Assembly: GCA_963575745.1 (NCBI GenBank)
Contig: CAUYUJ010019948.1
Coordinates: 180,274-244,273 of the forward strand
Reading direction: 5' to 3'
DNA: 64,000 nucleotides
From: Prorocentrum cordatum
Lineage: Eukaryota; Sar; Dinophyceae; Prorocentrales; Prorocentraceae
The first letter of the stretch is position 1, and each line of letters begins with the position of its first letter. Made by a program: the position numbers and the translations under genes. Below, one piece after another: positions 50,091 to 57,266 of this stretch. Below the pieces are notes generated by a model. The model worked only from the letters and a program-made list of their open reading frames with translations, did not search any database and was not told the DNA's origin.

Positions 50091-52310
50091 GCTTTGTCCC
50101 ATTTGCCAGTCAAATTGTTTCAAATTTGGGGCCCAGGCCATCTGTGCCTCCCGGACTTTGTCCGTTGCCGTCGTCCGAGCTTCATCTCGGCACCTCTCGA
50201 TCTCAAAATCCTGCTCCAGATTCCAACCGTTTTGCTTAGCAACATGCAGCAAATGTGACCACGCGTCAGTAACGTACAACGCCGCCGCGGTCCAATGGTA
50301 GAGTCGCAACTCATACAATACATCACTCATCGGATCACTCACATACTGGGTCGGTGATCCTTTAATGGACCTTGGATTCTTGGCATAGTAAACAATCTCA
50401 GCAGTTACCCAAATACCATCTCCAAAAGTCTCCTCCGCGACAGAGTATGTGATGTGAGTGTTGAGGTTATCGGCACATGGGAGGGAATATACCCCAACCG
50501 CATGTGTCTTCACATTCCCTCCGTATTTGGGATTTGATGGGAGCAACTGATGACCCTCTAGTAACGAATGAAAGGCAGTCACAGACGTGCCGTGTGACTG
50601 TTTTGTCCAACCTGCGGATGAGTCTGAGACTTCCGCAATCTTTGCAGCTGTCACGAAGAAAGGCAATGAAAGCTCAACACAATGGGCCCTGCCCACCTTG
50701 TGGGTAGTCGTCCTCAACTTAACCCAATTCAAGCGGTCAGCCACGGTGGCCGTCGGGCTTGCTATCGACCTGTCGGCTTTGATTCTAAAGAACCGCGCCC
50801 AGTTTGGAATTATGCAATGTGGAGTCGCAGGCGGGACTTTCGTCGCCTTCTGTAGCAACTGGAAGGCCAACCATGCTTCACTGTTAGTTGCTTTTAGAAC
50901 CATTGTTGTTTCCTTGCTTCTAGCTGGGCCCTTCCCTCGAGCGACTTCAGCAAGGCGGCCTTCTTCGCCCGGATAGGCGCTCATGGGCATCATGCCCCGA
51001 TGGAGGTTCTGGCTAGCAGCCGTGCGTGGACAAAGAAAATCATAACAAGTGATCTCTGACTCAGATGATTTCTGGAAAGGCAACTTCTTCGTTTGCTGAT
51101 ATGGATGACAATGCGGCCAGCAGGGTTCTTCACATCCCGGGCTACCTTCTTTTGGCCGCCTCGGAAACTTGTAACTGCCACTGGGCCTGGTCAATTTTCC
51201 CTCCGGGCACTTTTCGCGGATGTGTCTTTCTGCTGCTTCACCAGGCGTCTCGATTTCTTTGACATTAAACGGCGGCGCCAGAGGGGGAGCGCGAGGCGAC
51301 CGAGCCGTTCGCGCGCTGGAGCCAGAGCCAGTAGCGGCTGAGCCGCCAGGCCTGGCATCCCCAGCCGGGGCAGCAGCATCAGCCGATGGCGCGGCGGGAA
51401 AGGGGACAGCTATGTCACCCGGCGTCGCGCCACTCACCGCAACGGCTAAGCCGCTCGGTGCAGCCGCTGGCGCTGCTTTGTTACACTCGTTGAATGCTGT
51501 ACGCATCGGCTCATCATTTTGCACGCCCTCATTCTCCGATCTCTGGCTCTTTCCTTTTGGTGGCATTTCAGGACAGAAAGTTTCTCCGCGAGGCAAAAAG
51601 TAGGCATCATCCGTCCATGGGAAAAAATCACTGTATGCGGCTCCTCTCTCAAGAAAATTCTTGAAATCCTCTGAATAAAAAGAGTGTATTGCACCGCCTC
51701 CAGTTCCGTTTGAAACGGCTGGAAAATCGACGTTGGTCAAAGGTGCCCTGAATCGGAGCGCGCCAAATACCGATGTGGGGATATTGCCTACAGCAGGAGA
51801 CCAGTCCTGCCAATGCAGGTCTTTAACTTCCGCCTCCTGTCTGGCATATCCGTCTTCTCTCGTTGCGCACGTTATGCGACCATCCCGAACGGCTGAGCCG
51901 CCGGAAGGCTGACAGAAAAATGATACGGCTAGCATGGCCGTTTTGATCATGTAATCCGCACATAATTGGCCAGCGTTCACGCTTTCAATACGCCCTCCAT
52001 TATTCAGTTTGTAGTCTGGGTGGTTGGCACGGTAATGGAAAACGTCTCCTGGACGGTGCTTAAGCTGTCGGTAGAGGCTCACTCCGTCGAGAATCATTAT
52101 TATTGGAAACATTCCTATCGCTTTGTAGTGTTCTATCCGACGGTTCATTCTGGCTCGAACTAGGGTGGCAACGTCGTCCCACAGTGGGCCAACGCCCTCT
52201 CCATCGTTCTGCCAGCACTTGTGGTCCCCACCAATATACATGATGTCAATCGCCCCCTCGGGTGAACGAAGCATCGCGTCGTCAATCAACTTAACGGCGT
52301 CTCTTATCAT
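50055..52310 (-). CDS. large unknown protein, core with ART/KptA-like domain
   Basis: 751-codon frame, coding already from about 52435 (IRFTFWNFNDIVDNSSKLNG, then GPKRYENPLALAGSLKFMIR). Part 1: AIDIMYIGGDHKCWQNDGEG, MFPIIMILDGVSLYRQLKHR, VFHYRANHPDYKLNNGGRIE, NAGQLCADYMIKTAMLAVSF, fold unassigned. Middle: Ala/Pro-rich with three palindromes (51890, 51443, 51335). Part 2: KVGRAHCVELSLPFFVTAAK, QSHGTSVTAFHSLLEGHQLL, KTHAVGVYSLPCADNLNTHI, FGDGIWVTAEIVYYA. The HGTS...LLEG...GVYSL order resembles the HGT...I...GL...G-Y pattern of ADP-ribosyltransferase-fold enzymes, including KptA and PARP, and recurs in the gene at 17189. Motif-based inference only. Confidence 0.5.
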   Translation of the reverse strand: MIRDAVKLIDDAMLRSPEGAIDIMYIGGDHKCWQNDGEGVGPLWDDVATLVRARMNRRIEHYKAIGMFPIIMILDGVSLYRQLKHRPGDVFHYRANHPDYKLNNGGRIESVNAGQLCADYMIKTAMLAVSFFCQPSGGSAVRDGRITCATREDGYARQEAEVKDLHWQDWSPAVGNIPTSVFGALRFRAPLTNVDFPAVSNGTGGGAIHSFYSEDFKNFLERGAAYSDFFPWTDDAYFLPRGETFCPEMPPKGKSQRSENEGVQNDEPMRTAFNECNKAAPAAAPSGLAVAVSGATPGDIAVPFPAAPSADAAAPAGDARPGGSAATGSGSSARTARSPRAPPLAPPFNVKEIETPGEAAERHIREKCPEGKLTRPSGSYKFPRRPKEGSPGCEEPCWPHCHPYQQTKKLPFQKSSESEITCYDFLCPRTAASQNLHRGMMPMSAYPGEEGRLAEVARGKGPARSKETTMVLKATNSEAWLAFQLLQKATKVPPATPHCIIPNWARFFRIKADRSIASPTATVADRLNWVKLRTTTHKVGRAHCVELSLPFFVTAAKIAEVSDSSAGWTKQSHGTSVTAFHSLLEGHQLLPSNPKYGGNVKTHAVGVYSLPCADNLNTHITYSVAEETFGDGIWVTAEIVYYAKNPRSIKGSPTQYVSDPMSDVLYELRLYHWTAAALYVTDAWSHLLHVAKQNGWNLEQDFEIERCRDEARTTATDKVREAQMAWAPNLKQFDWQMGQSPYLMGQRGNRR

Positions 52311-52401
52311 GAACTTGAGGCTTCCAGCGAGCGCGAGCGGATTCTCATATCTTTTGGGCCCGCTCCCAACTCCGTTTAGCTTAGATGAATTATCGACAAT
52401 G

Positions 52402-52653
52402 TCATTGAAGTTCCAGAACGTAAAACGGATCGGAGTGTGGGCCCCTTATGTAATACCCGCTCTGTTCCCACCGAAATTTTGAAGAGGCCTCAAGGATGTC
52501 CGAAATCTGTGCTCCACTCATGGCTTGCTGTATACTTCGGAACACCTTCTCACGCAGGTTATATTCAGGGCACAGGCTAGGCTTCGCGGGCCCTGACTTG
52601 TCTTTGAACAATTGTAAAATCCGAAATAATGTGGACAGAGCAGGACCAAGCAA
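52402..52653 (-). CDS. short helical part of large unknown protein
   Basis: 83-codon frame: LSTLFRILQLFKDKSGPAKP, VFRSIQQAMSGAQISDILEA, SSKFRWEQSGYYIRGPHSDP. Coding continues as FTFWNFND in the next frame over the same bases, so there is a shift near 52440. It shares frame with 53292-52699, but three TGA codons lie between the two (52655-52701), so an intron or decay separates them. Confidence 0.4.
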   Translation of the reverse strand: MLGPALSTLFRILQLFKDKSGPAKPSLCPEYNLREKVFRSIQQAMSGAQISDILEASSKFRWEQSGYYIRGPHSDPFYVLELQ

Positions 52654-52698
52654 GTTTCGACCCGTTCCTCATCTGGCTCAGCGGGCGACAGAAATCCG

Positions 52699-53403
52699 TC
52701 ACGGGTTCCCCGTGGACGACATAGCAGCGAGGTCTTCCGCTATAAAGGGGATCCATGAATGTCCGTCAACTTTGGCAATCTGAGAAATGGCCGGACATTT
52801 CTTAATGAAGGTCAGTTTGTTCGACCAGTCTTTCATTTTTGGACCCGTGACCCCTATATAGAGGTCTAAAATGTCGTCCACCTTTTCCCGCCAATCGTTC
52901 GAGGGGGGTCTGGGATCATCCCCGAAGACTCCCTGCGTCCGTAGATGCTCTAGGACGTTCCAGGGGCCACGCCCGATGTAAGGCTGATCGTCAGACTCAG
53001 CTTCAGCTGCTGCCGGTCCTGAGTCGGGCGGCCCCCCCCCATCCACCACCTCCTGAGGAGGGGTGAGAGGGTGGATTGTTTCCTGAAGAGGATCCGCCAG
53101 ATGTTGGTGGAGCCCCACCTCCACCGGCTGAGCCGCGGGGCGGTCCGCCACCAGTGCCCCCACCGGTTGAGCTGGGAGAATTATTATTGCCAGACGATTG
53201 GCCGGCGGATGATTCGCCGGCCACCTGTCGCCCGACTCCAGACTGCTCAATGAGGGCTGAATGCCGCACGGGGCTGCTTGTTGACTAGCCACGATAACCG
53301 TGTCATCCGGTGCCTCTGCTGCAGTTCTCGGCCTTTTCTGCGGCGAGTCCTCTTCGGCACCTGGATCGAGGCCCTCCCTGGCAAGCCACTCTTCGAGATT
53401 CTA
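52699..53403 (-). CDS. part of large unknown protein
   Basis: Open from 53400 as NLEEWLAREGLDPGAEEDSP and EDSPQKRPRTAAEAPDDTVI, through TVIVASQQAAPCGIQPSL, to a globular end: DDQPYIGRGPWNVLEHLRTQ, RPPSNDWREKVDDILDLYIG, FIKKCPAISQIAKVDGHSWI. A single TAG (53401-53403) separates it from the same-frame segment upstream (RWRKRQRPWTRP-stop). The KRPR stretch may be a nuclear-localisation signal (inference). A palindrome at 53125 lies in its Gly/Pro-rich middle. The low-complexity middle differs between frames, so the exact path is uncertain. Confidence 0.4.
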
Positions 53404-53766
53404 CGGTCTTGTCCACGGGCGCTGTCTTTTCCGCCAACGCACCGCCTGCTGAGGAGAGGCCTCGAAGTACGTTGCTTTTGCAGTGGCGGTAAGGGCCTCC
53501 TCGACAACATGCACTGGCGCATGGTATAAGCCTTTTACCACTGGAAGAGCGAACATCGTTCCCCAGCTATCCCCAGTGGTTGAGCCCTGGGGAGGCTTTC
53601 GGAGAGAAGGCGCCCAAATGTCAACCCAGACATGTGGAGAGCCCTCTGTCCAGTGATCTACCACAGGCACGCTTACATAGTTTCCAAAGGAAGTCTCATA
53701 CCGAACGGCTGAGCCGACAGTAGGACCTATGACTTCCCCCGGTTCGAGCGGTCGGACTACGCCGCG
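53401..53766 (-). CDS. 5'-most visible part of large unknown protein, cut by DIRS
   Basis: The frame is open from the right edge at 53766: VVRPLEPGEVIGPTVGSAVR, YETSFGNYVSVPVVDHWTEG, VWVDIWAPSLRKPPQGSTTG, VKGLYHAPVHVVEEALTATA. There is no ATG; the frame runs without a stop into the base where the retrotransposon repeat starts (53767). So the N-terminus of this protein is probably displaced to the far side of the inserted element, beyond the window. The palindrome at 53706 encodes GSA in TVGSAVRYE. Confidence 0.5.
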   Translation of the reverse strand, partial: RGVVRPLEPGEVIGPTVGSAVRYETSFGNYVSVPVVDHWTEGSPHVWVDIWAPSLRKPPQGSTTGDSWGTMFALPVVKGLYHAPVHVVEEALTATAKATYFEASPQQAVRWRKRQRPWTRP

Positions 53767-53960
53767 GATATCCCCTCAAGCAGCACTGGTAAACTAAAAA
53801 TAACTTGAGCCTAGTGAGTGAGGCTCAAGGGGAGGAAGTGGCGCTCAGACGATGATGATGAGCGGCATTCTTTTTGCCAAGGAGCCGTGCTGCTCCTCTG
53901 GCGCCTGGCGCCTGTCGCGCCGGCGCCTGTCTTGGGCCACGCGTCGCGGGCCACGCCGCC
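53767..53960 (-). repeat. split direct repeat B2 (element 3' end)
   Basis: 194 bp starting GATATCCCCTCAAGCAGC and ending GGGCCACGCCGCC, nearly identical (four mismatches seen) to 54202-54395. It contains a hairpin CTTGAGCCT...AGGCTCAAG. Its left edge is where the host gene's reading frame stops being open. Confidence 0.9.
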
Positions 53961-54201
53961 GCAGCGCCCGAGCGCCTCGGTGGCGCCGAAAAAATCCAGA
54001 ACAGGGCGGGAAGGGGGCCTGTAGGCCCCCAGGGTGGGCCAGCTTGGCCTTTGAAAAGGCTTGAGCCGCCAAGCGGCGGAGAGAGGGGAAGACGCGGGGA
54101 AGGGCAAGCAAGGAGGCAAGGGCAGGAGCTAGGGGACCGCTAGTGGAAGCCCGCGCCAGTTCTGGAAACGGAGAGATCCATCAGTTTTACCAAACATCCT
54201 A
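53961..54201 (-). repeat. A2 segment between the B repeats
   Basis: 241 bp between the two B copies. In Ngaro/PAT-type split direct repeats this segment repeats the element's 5' terminus (A1), which should lie just right of the window. It includes a GGGGGCCTGTAGGCCCCC inverted repeat (about 54014-54031). Confidence 0.55.
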
Positions 54202-54395
54202 GATATCCCCTCAAGCAGCACTGGTAAACTAAAAACAACTTGAGCCTAGCGAGTGAGGCTCAAGGGGAGGAAGTGGCGCTCAGACGACGATGATGAGCGG
54301 CATTCTTTTTGCCAAGGAGCCGTGCTGCTCCTCTGGCGCCTGGCGCCTGTCGCGCCGGCGCCTGTCTTGGGCCGCGCGTCGCGGGCCACGCCGCC
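54202..54395 (-). repeat. split direct repeat B1
   Basis: 194-bp copy of B2, 435 bases away, on the coding side of the element. The near identity suggests recent insertion or ongoing homogenisation. Confidence 0.9.
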
Positions 54396-54852
54396 AACCT
54401 CCTCCTGTGAATGCGCCGCCGCGCCGAGCTGGCCGTAGTGGGTTACGTAGCCGCCGGTCCTCTCGGCGTGGAACTCAACAGTCCTGGCGCCCGCGGCACC
54501 TGCCATGTCTGCCCAGCAAGGTGGGTCCGCAGGCGCAGGGCGGCACGCCGCCGGCGCTCACGGCGGTTCTTCATGCGCCCTGTGCGGCCGCCCTGGCTGG
54601 GCCAGCCGCCGGCGCCCCCTCGCAGCCGCCACCGCCGCCCCCCCTGACGGCACTGCCGGTTGCCAGGCCGGCGCAGCGCTCTTGCCCTCAGGCGCCAGCT
54701 GCTGCCGCTCCGCGCCCAGCTGCTCGCAAGCGCAAAACTGATCGCGAGCGCCAGGCTGAACTCAGCCGGCGCCGCGCTGCCGCTCGCGCGGCGGCTGCCG
54801 GCGGCGGACCTCCGCTGCCCGCTCGGCCGTTGGCCGGCGGCAGCCTCGCACC
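54396..54852 (-). other. 3' untranslated or unclear part of DIRS element
   Basis: GC-rich. The minus strand has a frame with ARTVEFHAERTGGYVTHYGQ (about 54506-54410) and the plus strand a basic Ala/Arg frame (KRKTDRERQAELSRRRA). Neither is convincing. Confidence 0.35.
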
Positions 54853-55005
54853 TCAGTCACGATGCGGCCTCGGTCCTCCTCCTCGGGGCCCTTCTGGTGA
54901 CCCGCGGTGCCCTGATGAGGCCGCCTCCCGCGTCACCTCATTGGCCCGGCGGAAGCCCTGGGTCTCGTGCACGTACCTCATGCCGTTGTAGTGCACCGGG
55001 CCCAT
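54853..55005 (-). CDS. small ORF overlapping recombinase stop (TGATG)
   Basis: 50 codons from an ATG whose A is the last base of the recombinase stop codon (TGATG). The product begins MGPVHYNGMRYVHETQGFRR, normal complexity, then becomes Gly/Pro/Arg-rich. The overlap would suit termination-reinitiation. Function unknown; it may be a chance ORF. Confidence 0.35.
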   Translation of the reverse strand: MGPVHYNGMRYVHETQGFRRANEVTREAASSGHRGSPEGPRGGGPRPHRD

Positions 55006-57266
55006 CACTCCGCGTCGCAGTACGTCTTCTGCGGCTGCTTGGGGAGCTTGGGCGCCTTGGGCGTCGGCTGCACCACGGCCCGCTGTGCTCCATGCTCCAG
55101 CACCTTCCCGCTTTTCTTGGCCATCCCGCAGCAGCAGCAGCAAAGCACCCCGATGCCCGCTGCGAACAGCAATGCGATCATGGCCGCCACCTTCAGCGCC
55201 GTCTCCACCGGGAAGACGATCGCCACCGTGCTCATCTGCGGCTCCCAGCGAAGTATAACCCCCTGGGTCTCGTCGTTGACCGCCGCCATCTCCTGGCTCT
55301 GTGTCTCCCCCGCTGCCGTTGCGAGCGCCGTTGCCATCAGCGCTGCGCCCGGCCGGCTCGCCCGGGGGTTGCGGGCCCTGCGGTTGCTGCTGCGCCCGTT
55401 GGCTGCCCGTTCACTCCTTCGCTGCCGCCTGTGCTGCCAAACAGCTCCCAGCAGCACCGCTGCTAGCAGCATCCCCGCTGCCACTGCCCACGTCCTCAAG
55501 CTGACCGGGAGCAAGAAGATCAGTAGGTTCTGGCTCTCCGCCGGGTCGACATTGATTACGTAGCCGTCTGCCCTGCCGGCTGTGGAGGCGAGCGTCGTCG
55601 CGGCCAGCACAGCTCCGGGCCCTCGCGGGGTCGGGCCCTTGCCCGCACGGCGCTCGCTCTCGGCCGCGTGGGCCGGCGGCGCCGTGAGCTCGGACGTGTC
55701 TGTCGCCATGTCGGTCGAGATGCCGCGCATGGGTTCGTGGCTCTCCCACAGGTACCCATGGAAGCTGTCGGAAGCCCAGCGCCCGAAGCGCTTGACGCGC
55801 TGCAGGTCGTCCACGGCATGGTACATCGCCGTTGCGCCTCCTATGCGGAGGCTGTGCGAGCCGATCTCCTCGTTTCTCAGCCCGGCGGCCAGCCCTGCTA
55901 CTGTCAGGTAGTGCTGCACCTCCTCGCGGCGGATGGGTGCCCCGCTCGCCCAGCGGAAGAGTGGGAGCTCCTCCTCGCTGCCTCGTAGCCTCTGCGGGTA
56001 GTGCTGCTCCAGCTGGCGGATAGCGGCCACCGGGCATAGCGGCGCGCCCGTCTCGTACTGGTTCCTCACGCACCCAACATTATATTGATCCGTCTTCGAA
56101 GAGGTGATGTGGAGCACCACCTCCACTGCGTCCCTGAAGGCGCAGGGCTGGTTGTTGCTGTCACGGCCCGTGATGTCCACGCCGCGCACGACGCGCTCCC
56201 GGCCCCATGTTTTTCCAGGCTGGATCAAGTACTCGGACGCCCTCAACATGAAGAAGAAAGCCACAACCACGGCGGCCCACAGGACCGCGGTGTCCGTCGC
56301 GGGGAGGTCGGTCTGGTCCTTCAGGAAGCCGTGGAGCCACAAGAGCACGCGCGGTGTCACAGGCCGCTTCCGCCCGCTCGGCCCATGGCCCCTCTTGAGG
56401 CCGGCGAGCGTGGACCAGAGGCGGCCGCGGTGGAGTAGAGGGTCAGGATAGCCGACTACGAGGTGGGCAAAACGCACAGCAAATAACTTTTGTTTGATCG
56501 TACCCTCTGTGCGCTTCAGCACCTTGGCCAACACAATGACGAATCCCAGCAACGCCTCCTCATTGGCGTAGCGCTCCTCGCGGTCGCGCCCCTCGAGCCA
56601 AGGCGAGTCGCCTTGGGCTGCCCTGAAGCCCTGCCACTGTCGCCAGCCGGTCTCATAGCCGGCGCGGGTCCCCTCAGACAGCCGCAGCATCAGCGCCTCG
56701 CGCTTCTGCTCCTCGATCCACCTGCCGTAGTCCTCCCCTCCCAGGGTCGGGTGGTCCGGCAAGGCGATGGCAGCCCGAGCTTGGCCCAGCGCGATCGGCT
56801 TGACCAGCCTCTGGGTCTCCACCTTCTTGCCCCTGTTGGGGCTCCGCTTCCGCCGCTTCTTGGGCTTGTCGACGACTACATTCAGGTCCACCTCCTTGGC
56901 GTCAGGTGGGGGCTCGGACCCCCGCACGAGGTCCTCCTCGATCGCCCTGAAGCGGACGCCTTGGCTCTTGCGCCTCGCTTTGTGAACATCGTCGCTCAGC
57001 ACTCCCGCGTGTCGGTCGTCCTCCGCGGCCTCGGCCTTCACGCGCCGCGGAGCTCGCCCTGCGCCCAAGCCCTGAGCCACCTCCGGGTCGTCTCCCAGGC
57101 GGCGGACTCCGCGGGGTCGCGGCAGCCGCCGGCCCGCTGGGTGGTCTGCAACGTCGCGTCTGCGATGGCGCCCAGGACACCTCTCGCCGTCTCTGGCGGC
57201 AAGGACCTCGCAGTCTCCCGCATCAGGGCATCCACGGTGTCGCCCTGGGTCCGTCTCGCCACCCAA
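55005..57266 (-). CDS. tyrosine recombinase with two-helix membrane tail
   Basis: Open frame of 753 codons; coding character starts near 57040, just as the RT frame ends, and there is no ATG until ALMLRLSEG, so expression probably needs a frameshift or splice from the RT frame. SAM-like N-terminal domain: SEGTRAGYETGWRQWQGFRA. Catalytic domain: FFFMLRASEYL (Arg I), HITSSKTDQYN (Lys), IGSHSLRIGGATAMYHA (His-x-x-Arg), FGRWASDSFHGYLWE (Tyr nucleophile). Such enzymes cut and rejoin DNA through a 3'-phosphotyrosine and insert DIRS elements. The ~190 residues beyond are unusual: two hydrophobic helices (LLIFLLPVSLRTWAVAAGML and LKVAAMIALLFAAGIGVLCC, ending in five Cys) and a Lys/Pro-rich end. Confidence 0.85.
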   Translation of the reverse strand: MGGETDPGRHRGCPDAGDCEVLAARDGERCPGRHRRRDVADHPAGRRLPRPRGVRRLGDDPEVAQGLGAGRAPRRVKAEAAEDDRHAGVLSDDVHKARRKSQGVRFRAIEEDLVRGSEPPPDAKEVDLNVVVDKPKKRRKRSPNRGKKVETQRLVKPIALGQARAAIALPDHPTLGGEDYGRWIEEQKREALMLRLSEGTRAGYETGWRQWQGFRAAQGDSPWLEGRDREERYANEEALLGFVIVLAKVLKRTEGTIKQKLFAVRFAHLVVGYPDPLLHRGRLWSTLAGLKRGHGPSGRKRPVTPRVLLWLHGFLKDQTDLPATDTAVLWAAVVVAFFFMLRASEYLIQPGKTWGRERVVRGVDITGRDSNNQPCAFRDAVEVVLHITSSKTDQYNVGCVRNQYETGAPLCPVAAIRQLEQHYPQRLRGSEEELPLFRWASGAPIRREEVQHYLTVAGLAAGLRNEEIGSHSLRIGGATAMYHAVDDLQRVKRFGRWASDSFHGYLWESHEPMRGISTDMATDTSELTAPPAHAAESERRAGKGPTPRGPGAVLAATTLASTAGRADGYVINVDPAESQNLLIFLLPVSLRTWAVAAGMLLAAVLLGAVWQHRRQRRSERAANGRSSNRRARNPRASRPGAALMATALATAAGETQSQEMAAVNDETQGVILRWEPQMSTVAIVFPVETALKVAAMIALLFAAGIGVLCCCCCGMAKKSGKVLEHGAQRAVVQPTPKAPKLPKQPQKTYCDAE

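Larger units (their letters stand above)
44400..53716. repeat. CGGCTNAGCCG palindrome family
   Basis: Exact copies of this 11-bp palindrome (arms CGGCT/AGCCG, one central base) start at 44400, 44949, 47698, 49499, 49883, 51335, 51443, 51890, 53125 and 53706. Variants TGGCTGAGCCA occur near 46407 and 47279, and CGGTTGAGCTG near 53164. Nine of the ten lie inside minus-strand coding, mostly read as GSA, GLA or AAK/PAK; one is in the 3' flank. The copies vary at the central base, unlike the fixed AC of the neighbouring family. I saw no exact copy outside this region. Confidence 0.9.

Noticed and set aside
53811-54506. Duplicated Arg/Ser/Ala-rich ORFs on both strands
   Set aside because: They arise from the 194-bp B1/B2 non-coding repeats of the DIRS element.
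55411-56073. 220-aa alternative minus-strand frame inside the recombinase region
   Set aside because: Arg/Gly/Ala-rich shadow; the recombinase frame carries all catalytic motifs across the same bases.
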